A stretch of DNA of 64,000 nucleotides from Liquidambar formosana (taxonomy: Eukaryota > Streptophyta > Magnoliopsida > Saxifragales > Altingiaceae): contig CM077826.1 of the NCBI GenBank assembly GCA_039720395.1, positions 35,058,790 to 35,122,789 on the forward strand, read 5' to 3'. Below are positions 24,774-36,448 of this stretch, piece after piece (the first letter of the stretch is position 1; the number at the start of each line of letters is the position of its first letter). Below the pieces are notes generated by a model that saw only the letters and a list, made by a program, of their open reading frames with translations, ran no database searches and was not told the DNA's origin. Made by a program: the position numbers and the translations under genes.

Positions 24774-25114
24774 TTTTCTCTCTCTCTCTATATATATATA
24801 TATATAGATAGGTGAGCATAAACACCAATTGAAAGAAAATATTGAGAAATCATCAATTAATTTCCTATAAATTGTAGTATGAATAAAATAGTGAGTGAAA
24901 GAAAAAAATGGTAACAGATGGAAAAGTAATCAATTGGTTTACAACCATTACAACTTTGGAAAGTAAATAGAAGTTTCATTTTAATTAGAAGAATCTTAAA
25001 AGCATTATTATTTTCTTTTTAAAAAAAAAAAATTAAGTGAGCATTAATTATTCTTATAAATTTTCATAGGAGTTTATAACCTAAATAATGCATTTTTTGT
25101 TCTTTGGTTATTGT

Positions 25115-26700
25115 TGTTAGATTTAAGGTTTCAAATCAAGGGCATTATGGTAATTTTGACGATAATACAAGATTAATGTTGGAAACTAATTCTTTATGTG
25201 TAAGGTATTGAGGAAAGTTAGGTATCTAAACTCAAAAGGATATATGCATGTGGCTTAAAAATCAAAGAAGTAAAGATGAAACATTCAAACTTCAAAAATA
25301 TCATTAGCTCATAAAAGCATAACTTGAAGATCAATGGGAGTGAAGATGAAGGACTTATAGCACTCAAGAACAAACAAGCCTATACACCTGAATATCTTAT
25401 ACATTTAGGTTTTTGAGTGAGAGCTTAGGATTTCATATACATAATTAAAGAAATTGTTAGCTTACATGACTTAGAAGACCTTAGGACCCTTCAGAATATT
25501 GGTATTGGCTTCTAAAAAGTGGCCTAAAAGGTACATTGGATATATTAACAAATATTTTATGAAAATAGACCAATTCAGACAATTTTTGTCAACTTTAGTT
25601 GATTAAACCATGTATATAGTTGACTAAGAGTGATTGGTAAGGTTTATTTTGACCATTGTTTGATATAGTCGACTACATAAGAAGCGCGAACATAGGATAC
25701 GTGACACAAGTACGACACGACATGACATGGACACGCAAACACAGTGAATCCTCAAAATTTAAGACATGATACAACAGGGATACGACATTAATAGAATATT
25801 TATTTTTATACACATAATTAACATCACATAAGTCATTCAAAATGCATACCTTTGTATCGTTTTTATAAATCTAGTTAAGTTGTAAGTAGAAAATGTATGA
25901 CAAAAAGGAAAATAATGAACAAAAAGAATGGAAAAAAAGGCAAAGGGAGAGATATCGTGTCGAAGGAGTGTCGAACAAGTGTTGTGTCTAATATAGACAT
26001 GCATCCTTTTAGGAAGTGTCTGTACTTCTTAGTTGACTACACAAGTCATATAGTCGACTAAAAGTGTCTTTCCCCTCTAGTGGCATGACATCTTATGTTA
26101 GATTTAATCGACTTATTGAGAGATTTAGTCTCGAACTAACACCTCCAATGGCTAGTTAAAAAAACTATTTTTTTTTTCATTAAATCACCCTAAAAGATTA
26201 GTTTCTAGCGTTAAATGCTTATAACAACCATAGTATTCAAATTTCTTAGAGAAACATTGATTCAAACTTATTTATGAACAAGATTACAAGGGAATTCAAA
26301 AGCATTCATTGAATCATTCAATATTAGCAGTAGGAATGTTAAATGAATTGAGCCTTCACTGTTCAATCATTAAATAATGAACTTTATTTTGTGTATTTAC
26401 TCTTCAAGATAGATTTTTTTTACTGTACTCTTCTTGAACTTCATTTATTGAGAGTACTAAAGGGTTAAGTCAAAACCCTAGAAAGACAAAAGGAAAATTA
26501 GTTATGTAAAAATGGTTTATTCTTGAAAATGCTTAATCTCCAACTACAAAGAGTTTGATAGTGGATTTGGGGATCTTCAAGCAGAACTCTTGAGATGAGG
26601 ATTGAGTAGGGAAGACTGAACCTCATTAATATTGTTGTTGTTGTTGTTTTTGTTCTTTTGTTTTTTATTATTTTTTATTATTTATATATTTAATCTCTAT
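25115..26700 (+). mobile_element. LTR-like element, family 2, copy B
   Basis: Starts TGTTAGATTTAAGG, followed by GGCATTATGGTAATTTTGAC, and is collinear with copy C. The 3' part has GGGGATCTTCAAGCAGAACT and ends near GACTGAACCTCATTAATATT, matching copy A on the minus strand. Diverged palindromes of consensus TTTAGTCGACTAAA occur at 25598-26120. A 350-bp insertion (25681-26030) interrupts it. Confidence 0.55.
25681..26030. mobile_element. Non-coding insertion in LTR-like copy B
   Basis: 350 bp rich in TACGACAC-like words, flanked by AGTCGACTACATAA (25667-25680) and AGTTGACTACACAA (26031-26044), 14 bp with two differences. The ends GAAGCGCGAACA and (complement) GAAGTACAGACA are weak inverted repeats. 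The flanking repeat is confounded by the fact that this LTR carries many copies of AGTCGACTA. Confidence 0.4.
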
Positions 26701-27164
26701 TTTTTTTCTCTTGTTTATATTTATTTATGTTATTGTGCATTCATCCTTTTAATTTGAGAATTGTAAATTGCATAAAGTTTCATTTGTTTGTATACAATCT
26801 AATTCATCTCCTTATTGGGCAACAATTGTAACACTAATTGATTTAATAGGTAAATAAATGTATTTATGAGAGCATTGCAAATGTTATTTTGACATTTCGA
26901 ATGAAATAAAAAATAGAGAGAAAGACTTACCAACAGTAATTATGTACACCACTTCAACAATTAGTAGTGGGTCAAGGAAAAAAAAGAAGAGAAAAAGAAT
27001 GAAATACATATTGAAATAAAATAACAAAGGAGAGAAAGAGATGATAGTAATCTTTGCGAGTTTGAAATGAATATGGAGATAAAAAGTGGTTATGAGTAGA
27101 AAGCTAGTTGAAAGGGGAGTGGGAGTTATAGGGAGGGAAACATGTGTAATAAGAAATTGTAATC
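26701..27164. other. Spacer
   Basis: AT-rich sequence with no recognisable gene, RNA or element end. Confidence 0.45.
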
Positions 27165-27463
27165 GCTTGTTTGGTCATCCAATTCAAAATTAAACAATTC
27201 AAGAAATTTTACATAGGGTTGAAGGCATACTCCATCATCTTGAATTAACAAATTCAAGAAAATTGTAGTTATAATTACAAATAAGAGTGGCAATTCAAAA
27301 TAGTGGTATTTCATGAATTCTTTAAAATTGATTTTGCAACATCAACTATAGTGATAACTATACTTTTTTAAAATATTCTAATTCAAGGTGATAGATTTAT
27401 ACATTCAACCCTATGCAAAATTTCTTAAATTATTTAATTTTGAATTGGACAACCAAACAGGCC
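27165..27463. mobile_element. MITE, TTTGGTTGTCCAATTC family, copy 2
   Basis: About 300 bp, collinear with 10771-11069. Left end GCTTGTTTGGTCATCCAATT, right end AATTGGACAACCAAACAGGC. Internal blocks such as TTCAAGAAAATTGTAGT and AGTGGTATTTCATGAATT match copy 1. Confidence 0.75.
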
Positions 27464-27679
27464 ATAATTTGATTTTCAAATTCTAATTTCAATTCATCAT
27501 TTAAACCAATGATTTAAGGCTTCATCAACTCAGTAATGGGGCCAGAATGAATAAGAGAAGAGAATATAAGAGAATGAATATGAAAGAGTATCTAGGCTGA
27601 AAGACAAACAGAGATGTCACATTAGCATACTATACTTTATATAATAGTATAGATTTGAATAATTATGAAATATTTATTA

Positions 27680-28610
27680 CTCCCTTTGTCCTAATTTAGT
27701 TGAGCCACTTTGACTAAGCACACATATTAAGGTGCATTTTTTAATATATTGTCGTATCATTCAAAAAATTTAGGTTTCTAATTTTACCCTTGAAAACTTA
27801 GAATCAATCTAAAGTTGAAAATTTGGAAAGCGTGCCCAAAAAATTCAATTTGAAAGAGCAGTAGCCTTGTCTAATAAGGGTTGGAGCTAATTTGAATTTT
27901 CAAGTGGATTTAACAAGAAAAAACGACTCCAATGACATTTTACATTAAATAAATATCCTACCTATTTAAATTTGAAACTTGAAATTAAACAAGTGACAAG
28001 TTTCCTACTCATTTAAATCTTCGATCTTTTTAGGAATCATTTTTCTTCTTTCTTCTACTTATCATTTTCTTCTATTTTCTCTCTCAATAAACCCTATCCC
28101 TCTAAGTTTGGATTGTTGCATATAGATGTTTTGCAAATAGGAAATTCTCTTAAATCCAAATTGAAGAGAAATCTAACCAATGATCAACAATAGGCTATAT
28201 TTGAGTTGTTATGGAAGCAAATTGATAATTGACAACTGACAAGAGGTGTTATATTAAGCGTTGCTAAGTTGTTCTCAGTCTCCAAAATGACAATTCGTTA
28301 GATTTGGGAACGAGCAAAATCCAATATTTTAAATGGATTGATTGTTAATGTGTCTTCCAGAATTCTGGGTAGAGTTGGTCCCAAGTGAGTTTAGATTAAT
28401 GTAAAAAAATTTTCAAAAATTATTCTATGGCTTTGCACAAAGATTCAATCATTTTTGAATGCTATGAACATGGCTAAGTCTACATTACATATGCGATTCA
28501 AATAAGGCGTTATTAGGCTACATTCCAATGCATTAAAGCCCTATTTAATTGAGGAAAACAAAAAAAAGAGGCTAAAATTTTGCATATCAATGATTAATCA
28601 AAGTACTTTT
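27680..28610 (+). pseudogene. Mariner-like transposase relic
   Basis: A plant Tc1/mariner transposase N-terminal region is readable in one frame from about 28168 to 28600: KRNLTNDQQ, AIFELLWKQIDN, QLTRGVILSVAKLFSVSKMT (first helix-turn-helix), WERAKSNILNGLIVNVSSR, LNAMNMAKSTLHMRFK (second helix-turn-helix) and GVIRLHSNALKPYLIEENKK. At least six in-frame stops interrupt it. The DDD catalytic domain is absent. About 430 bp upstream, CTCCCTTTGTCCTAATTTAG (27680) follows TA and looks like a mariner/Stowaway terminal repeat. No right end is seen, so the element is truncated. Confidence 0.8.
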
Positions 28611-28964
28611 TATAACGACCCAATGTTAATATATATATATATATATACTTATTTATTTATCTAATCATAATCATTTGAGATCCAATTGACCTAATTGGTT
28701 GATATTGATCAAGTCAATTTAGCGATACTTTGTGAAATGACTAATCCATTTCACATAAGAAAATTAAAACTCGACTAGCCTACTAATGTGTTTATCTATA
28801 TTTTATGGAAAAAGAATCAAAATACTTGAGAATTCAAACCTTTAATGAGCAATGCTAGATATTCATTTTTTCCTCCAAATTCAAGATCCCAAATGATGTG
28901 GCATCTTAATATTGGATTTATTTTTGGTTTGCTATTCAAATTCAAATTTTTGTGTTATTATGTT
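28611..28964. other. Spacer
   Basis: AT-rich with a TA run (28632-28648). No feature recognised. Confidence 0.45.
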
Positions 28965-30300
28965 TGTTAGCCCAAAAGTTTTCAACCAAGGGCATTATAA
29001 TGATTTTCATGATAACAAAGGATTGATGTTGGGTTCTACTGTTTAAAGTGTTAAAGCATTTATCAAAGTCAGGTATCCAAGCTCAAAAGTTAATACATAT
29101 AGATTGAAGATCAAATGACTCAAGCATATGGCACAAGGATTAATAATTTATAACATTTCAAGCCTCATAAAATAGAAGAGCTTAAAAAAAAGAAAGAAAG
29201 AAACTCTTCAAATTTTCAAGATGCTAATTAACAAGTTTAAAGAGAATTAAAAGTAAAAGGAAAAACCTATAATCACTCAAGACTAAGGAAGCCTTGGATT
29301 GAAAATCTTTATGATTTATAAGGTTTTAGGATCCTTTGTACATGATTACTCAATATTGGTTCTTTTGACCAAGAATAATCATAGAAACCCTAAACTTAAT
29401 GTTTTTAAGCTTAAATATGTGGCCTAAGTGACTCCTTGGACGTATATAATCAAAATTCTTGGAAAATGACTCAAACTGGCATGAACTGCCTAGTATAGTC
29501 AACTAAAGCTTTTATATAATCGATTAAACCATTGTTGAGACTGAACTTTAACATTTTGTTATGTTTAGTCATCTAAACCATATATGTATGTAGTCGATTA
29601 AAAGTATTTTGCATTCAGCATTGGTAGTTTCTGTTTAGTTTAGCTAACTAAACTTTTGATATAGTCAACTAAACTATGGGAACTGACATATAATAGTTAG
29701 TTTTCTCAGAAGTTAGTTAGTGCATTTAATGTTTCCAAATGGCTAATTCGTAGCATTTAGATTCTTTTAGTGGCCATTTTATTTTAAATCATAATCTTAT
29801 AATAAGAAGAAGAGATCTTTCTCAATAAATCCTCATTCTTCGAGAATTAGAAAGATTAATGTCTACATATACATGGATTCAAACACACTGATGGAAAAGA
29901 ATCCAAGTGCATTAAATCTAATTCATTGTTCTTCACTAAACTAACCCTAAATTTTCAATGAGTCTTTATTGTGCAATCATTAGAAGAGAATTGAGCATTC
30001 TTTATTGTATTTATTCTTCAAAAAAAGATTTTATTGCTATAAAAACTCTTCAAACATTCAAATCTCAAGGTGTTGTAAAGGGTCCCCAGAAAGATAAAGG
30101 GTGTTTTTTTTATAAAGAAAATAGTGAATCTTGTAAGAGGTTTCATCTCCATATACAAAGAGATTGGATAGTGGATTGGGGAATCCTTATGAAGATCTGT
30201 TGAGGCGAAGACATGGGCTGGAAGGCTAAATTGTTAAGTCCTATAGATTAGTGTTGGCTTAATTCTGTTGCCAAAAACCTTGTATTGCATTTTCAGTCTA
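28965..30300 (+). mobile_element. LTR-like element, family 2, copy C
   Basis: Starts TGTTAGCCCAAAAG, then GGCATTATAATGATTTTCAT, and is collinear with copy B through GATTGGATAGTGGATTGGGG near the 3' end. Palindromes of the TTTAGTCGACTAAA type lie at 29503-29676. Non-coding: the open frame at 29958-30203 has no relatives I recognise and falls in the homologous LTR sequence. Confidence 0.55.
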
Positions 30301-31194
30301 GGCTTTTTCCATGTCTTCTGTTACACTAAAGATGAAGATGGTGATTTGATGTTTTGAAGACCTTCTGTGTGGATTAAATGAATCAGGTTTCATACTGTAG
30401 GCATGATAAGTGACTTAAAGGCTTTAGAACTATCTTGGTTGGTTTATTTCTATTTGTTGATGGTTTTGTGTGTATAGGAGATTATTTGGTTGTATAGATG
30501 TGGTTTAGAGATAGTTTGAGGATCTTGTAGGTTTGTTCGAACGCATGGCTTTCGCTGTTTGAACAGAATGTAACTAGTTATGTAATTCTATCCTTAGGAA
30601 ATATTGTTCGAACGTATAACATGGATTGTTCGAACGTTGCGGTGACTCTACATATACTTTGTCTATAGCCATTACACTGTTCAAATGTACCATGCTAGTT
30701 GTTCGAATGACATGTGACCTAAAGTAATTTCGAGAATGATTGTGTTGCCACTTTTTTGAAATCCTACATAAAGTCTAACCCTATATATAAATACTTTCTA
30801 TAAATTCCAAGAGAGAAAGCAAGCTTCGAGAGACCATTGAAGCTAGAGAGGCTAGTAAGAGACCTCCATTGTTGAAAGTTTGGACTTGGAGTGAACTCCA
30901 TTGAAATACCTTGTAATCCAATATGTACTCTAGAATGTATGCTAATGGTAAGGTTTCACAAAATATGAGTCGTAAATGGAGTTATAAACACTTGTGTCAA
31001 AATTTATGTCCCTTAATCTTAACCTTATAAAGGTTAGAATCTATATATATATTACCTATAAAACTCAGTTTACTTTTGTGGCATGTTTTTGTGGCCTTCC
31101 CTATCTCATATTTTTTTTTCTTCTCATTCATTATCTTCTCTCATTAATTGTCCCCATGACCCCATTATTAAACTGATATGGCACTTTCAAAAGC
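30301..31194. repeat. LTR-like segment with GTTCGAAC palindromes
   Basis: Six diverged copies of TGTTCGAACG lie between 30534 and 30712, followed by a TATA-like CCTATATATAAATAC (30779-30793) and a leader-like purine-rich stretch. This is the organisation of an LTR U3-R region but no second LTR is visible. Confidence 0.35.
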
Positions 31195-32335
31195 AGTGTT
31201 TGGTTGGGGGGTTTGATTCCTGGGAAAGGGGTTTGATACTCGATTCCGGTGTATGGTATTGTCACTTTCCCAAGTAAGTAGCATTCCTGGTGTATTAGGA
31301 TTCCCACAAAAGGGAGTCATCCCAAACCCAGAGCTGAGGTGGGTTTGCAAATGGATTTCCAGGCATGTGTTTTATGATAATAAAAAATGACCAGCGTGAC
31401 CTTGTATTGAGTAACAAAAAAATTCCTAATTCCTTTTATGTCCCTTCTCAATCCCCAACCCTAATATTCTCTCCTATCTTCAAATCGTAGCTATACGGTT
31501 TTATTATAGTACAATTTTTGAAATTCGTCTTTTTTATCAACAAAATCCTCCGGCGACTCACCTCATGGTGGCCACTGCTACTACATGCCGAGACGTGGAC
31601 AACGCTCATGACTGATCGTGATGGTGGTTTTGTACGTTTTCTCTAGATCTTGTTGCAATTTTTTTCGGTGATATTATCGTCGTCTTCATTCTCTCTGGCG
31701 GTTGCGATGCGGAGGGTTCTGTTTGCCTTGTTGAGAGGTTTCATGCTTTTTCGGTTCATATGTTTAAGTGGTCCACTACCTTCATGTTACAGGAGGTCCA
31801 TTGCCTTCATGTGTAGAGTGATTTTCATCCTAAAATTCTTGTCCGTTTTTTTCATGAAACAATTTTTTTATTATTTAATCAATGGATTTCTTAAATTGAG
31901 TGATGGACAAAATGTTTGGATTTTCATTTTGAACCAAACTGATGTGGTTTTTGAATTTTTTTGGACAAATTGGGTAATGGACAAATTTTTTTGGATTTTC
32001 TTTCTAAACCAATTTTTACAAACTGGTATGCTTTTTTTGGATTTTTTTTTTTTTTTTTTGGGGACAAATTAGTGTGATCAACAATTGGGTGATGGATAAT
32101 TTTTTTCTTTTTTTGGATTTTCATTATGAACAAAAGGTAGTATTGAAATTTCATAATATTAGAAATTAGATTTCTAATCCAACCAAACAAGTTATTGGGA
32201 ATGCTAAAAGAAATCTTATTACCCATTCCCAGCTAACCAAACGTGGGAATAGAGAATGTTAATAACATTCGTATTCAAAAGTAATGTACTATTCTTAGGT
32301 ATGGAATTCTCAATCTGTGAACCAAATGCACCCTT
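31195..32335. mobile_element. Non-autonomous TIR element, tentative
   Basis: Outer ends AGCAGTGTTTGGTT (31192-31205) and AACCAAATGCACCC (32320-32333) are imperfect inverted repeats, and a second layer of complementary sequence (GGGAAT..., ATTCCC...) lies just inside. The interior holds a slightly GC-richer block (31550-31740) and a diverged tandem repeat around TGGACAAATTTTTTTGGATT (31870-32140). No transposase. The superfamily (PIF/Harbinger or hAT) is not decided. Confidence 0.4.
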
Positions 32336-32820
32336 ATATTGGTTCAAGAAATTAATTTAAGTAGGAAAATTCATAAATATTGACATGACATGTGAATAAA
32401 TTAAATAGGAAACTCAAGAATCTTAAGAAGGAAAAAAAAATAATACTACTTACAAATTAAGTTAATACAATATATGATATTATTGCATAATAATTATGAC
32501 ATATTCTACACAATTCTATGCATCATGGAGGTCATCCTTGAAATAGATAAGCTATTCCGACCAAAAAAAAAAAAGAAGAGAATAACAATAAATAAATAAA
32601 TAAATTTCCTATAAAAAAAAAAAAACAATGAAAAAGAGCTGGCCATAATTCTAATCGCAAACCCCACCCACCTCCCCTGTTTCGAACCCTCAACCTCTCC
32701 ATTCCCAAACCTAACCAAACCTAACCACTGATTTTCCCCGCCATTCCCACTCCAGAATCAAACTCCCACCTAATTTTCTCAGGAACCAAACGGAGAAATT
32801 GTTATGTTTTCCAACCCCCG

Positions 32821-33194
32821 ATGGATTCAGTCACATCCTCAGCTCTCGAAGAAGTGTGCTCTTCAGGTCCCACCGGCCTGACCCTTGCCAACCTATGGCC
32901 GAAGCTCCTCCCCACCCTCACCACCTCTGGCCTCGACCTCTCCTCCGGTGTCAAAAGGGCCGTTTGGGCCAACCTCCTCAACGTTGCAGGCCTCCAATTC
33001 CAAGCACAGAACGCCTCTTATATATCGACGGACCCTTCAATTCAATCACTTGAAGACGCTGAGAAGCTGAATTTAAAGATTGTCGCCGAAGAGCATCTCC
33101 GTGATTGCTTCGTCGGTATCTACGACCTCAAAGCGCTCAATGCCGGCCTCTCCCAGCCCCAGCGCCGTGCTCTCGAGCGCCTCGCCATTGCCAG
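32821..33194 (+). CDS. TFIIIC subunit exon 1
   Basis: Residues 1-124 plus two bases. N-terminal helical domain: [20 protein letters not shown], then [20 protein letters not shown] and [20 protein letters not shown]. The donor is CCAG/GTTCGC after [10 protein letters not shown]. It is clearly GC-richer than the flanking introns. Confidence 0.93.
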
Positions 33195-36100
33195 GTTCGC
33201 ACATCTCTATATTACATTTAGGTTTTCTTTGGTTGCTGAGAAAATGCGGGAAATAGAAAAGGAATTAAATTAGGAGTTATTAGTGTTTAGGGCTCAATAA
33301 ATGTGGAAATTCTACTCGAAGTAAGCCTAATACAACTCTTTGGCTTAGTTAAGTTGAATTTTTCAGGACACTGTTGCCAAAAGAGAGGGCGAGTGTCTTG
33401 CTACCGCTACACACACACACACACACTCACATATGTGCGCGTATGTATGTATAAGTGTATGTATTTGATTGCATCAAAGCTTTGTTTGGTAGTTGACAAA
33501 ATGTGGAAGAAGCTTAATTCAGCTATTTGGTTTAGTTAAGTTGTACTTTTCAACTATTTGGTTTCTTCGAACACTCGAGTGCTGTGCCATTAGTCCATTA
33601 CTAGGTTTGCAAGGTCAAATATTTTTATCAAAATGAGAGAACATTATCAGTGGAGGGATTAGATACATAAATTGCTGGTTTTGCATTGAAATGACAAAAA
33701 AAGCTAGTAATTGCAGAATTAACACATGTGGTGTTTGCAGAACAAATGGAATAACTCAAAGTCAACTTGCTAAGGAATTTGGCAAGGAAGGGAATGAAAT
33801 TTTTTATGTAGTGAGGAACCTTGAATGCCAAGGTTTAATTGTGAGGCAACCGACGGTCGTGAGGACAAAGGGAGCTGGCAATGAAGGGGAGCTGGAAAAT
33901 AGTTCAGCCATAACTACTAATATGCTCTACTTATATCGCTATGCAAAGCATTTGGGCTCTCAACAAAGACTTGAGATTACCAATAAGGATAAAACTTTGG
34001 AGAGCCTTGGGAATGCTGATGAATGTGCTGCAAGTGGAGATGGTGGTGCTGGCGTAATGTGTCAAAGGGGATGTGCTTGTAAAGGATTTTTTACCAGCAT
34101 TAAAAGCTATTTGTGATAAACTTGAAGAAGCTGATGGAAAGGTCTATTGTATTTGAAGTATTCTTAGATTTGTCCTGTTGTTTTTATGCCATTAATGCTG
34201 ATTTTGTTTTGTTTTTTTGTTTTTTTTCACCTTGAAGGTTCTTGTTGTTAAAGATATCAAACAAGATCTTGGTTATCGACTGTCTTCTGGGCATCGAGCT
34301 TGGAGAAATGTAAATTTCTATTCTAGTGTTTATTTACTTTAAAATTAAACTCTTGGAATTTGCTCTTGTTTGTTAGTTATTTCCCATTGTTTCAACGATA
34401 TACTTAACAGTACATTGTGCTGCTAGATTTGTCAAAGGTTGAAGGATGCCAATGTTGTGGAGGAGTTTAAAGCAAAAGTGAACAACAAGGTAAGTACCAT
34501 TTTTCTTTTTAAATGTCTTCATATTCCAACTCATAATTATAAGTTTTTAAATAAATCGTGATACTTTTCTCAATTATCTTTAACACCAGTTCATGCATCC
34601 TTTTTTTTTTTTTTTTTTGGAGTATGAAATTATTTCATCTTTTCATTTTACACGGTGTTTTCATATGTCAAATCTCTGTGAGTGTGTGTATATGTTTTCT
34701 TTTTTTATAAAAAAAATTAAATTAGAGTCATCATAGCAATCTTATTGTTTTCAAGAATCTTGGAACAGTGGAATAGTCACTAGAATTGAGCTTAGATTGA
34801 GCTTCAATTGGCGCACCATTTCCCTTTTCTTTTCCCTTTTGTGCACAATCATTCTTGAAAGTGGTGCTACCATATTGGAGCCCTTCACAAGATGGATTTT
34901 TCTGATGGGGTTCTTGAGATGTTTAAGCTTTACTTGATGACATCATCTAGGATTTGGTGCTTGATCAAGTCATACATGTCTCTTTATTCATGTTCTCAAT
35001 TAGTACAACTCCTACTTTCTTACGAATGCACTTATGTCTTTCTTTATCTTCCTCGTGTTACCACTAATCCATCTTAACATCCTCATACACTTTGTGAACA
35101 TGTTGATTCTTTTTTGCCTAACATTTGGAACCATAAAGCATAGTTGAACTTATAGCTATTTCGTATAAATTTTTCTCTAAATTAATAGGTATTCTACTAT
35201 CACACAGCACTCCAAATGCAATTCTTTACTTCATCCATGTTGCTCTAATTTTATGGGCAAAGTCCAACCCCATCTTGATCCTATAAAGCATTGATGTTGC
35301 TTTAAATCCACAAGTAGACTTGTTTGTTCATATGCAAGAAAGATTTAGTAATGCAACAACATTGAAGGGTGACTTGATTCAAGTTTAAGTTCCCAAAAGG
35401 AAAAGAAGAAGGCCCAAAACAAAGCGGTTAGATGTGATTGAAAAAAAAAAAAAAGAAAAAAAAAAAAAACATGCGTGCGACAGATTTAACAAAGGATACG
35501 GCCCTTGAGGATTTGAATGGTGAAAAAGGGTTCATATAGCCAACCCTATGTGGTTGGGATCAATAATTTGTTGAATTGAGTTAACATTAAGCTAACTTGT
35601 GGGACAATAGGGTGGTGTAAAAGATGAATGTTGATCATGGTTCAAACTCTCGGTCTTGGTCCACGTCTCGTTTTGTTCTCGGTCATCTTGGTCTTGTCCA
35701 ACCCGTTGCGTCTCGGGTGAGATGCAACTTTAAGTATGAAAAAGTGTTAAAAAAAATCCAAAAAAATCATAGAAAATTTTTAAAAAATATGATGATTATG
35801 TTGGAACCATCAAATAAGCAAAATAATGAACTTAAGGGACATAGTATGTTCAAAAACATAAAAATAGGTGCTAGCGCGCTACTGTAATATTTTTTCTAAA
35901 CAATTTTGTAAATTAATTATGCGTATATGTTACCCAACCACTCATCTTAGATCCATGGCCATCCATACAAATATTTTTTTTAAAGTTCCTTTTTATAAAA
36001 AACAGAAAATTTGAAATTAAAAAAAAAAAGGAAAATATGTTTTCGAAATTAGTTTGGGAAACAATTTTCTTTTTTAAAAAATTTGTATTTTCGAAATTTA

Positions 36101-36400
36101 AAAAATTATCATTTTAGAAAGAAAAAAAATTGGTGTACAATTCATTATCTTTTAAAAAAACAAAGAAAAAGGAAAAAAAAAAAAAAAAAAAAAAAACACA
36201 AATGTATAGCCGTATAGGTTCATTAAAATTGGGGTGGGGGTGGGGAAAAAGAAAAAAAAAAAAAACCACGTACCAAAGGAAAGAAAAGAAAAGTAACCAA
36301 AAAAAAAAAAAAAAAAACAATTAGCACTTCAAAAAAAAAAAAAAAAAAAAGATCGTAACTCTTTTTGTTTTTGGATAAGTGAGCTCGTAACCCACTACTT

Positions 36401-36448
<48 letters not shown>

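Noticed and set aside
31650..32072. A 140-codon plus-strand open frame
   Set aside because: Phe-rich translation of T-rich tandem repeats in a transposon-like segment; no start context or relatives.
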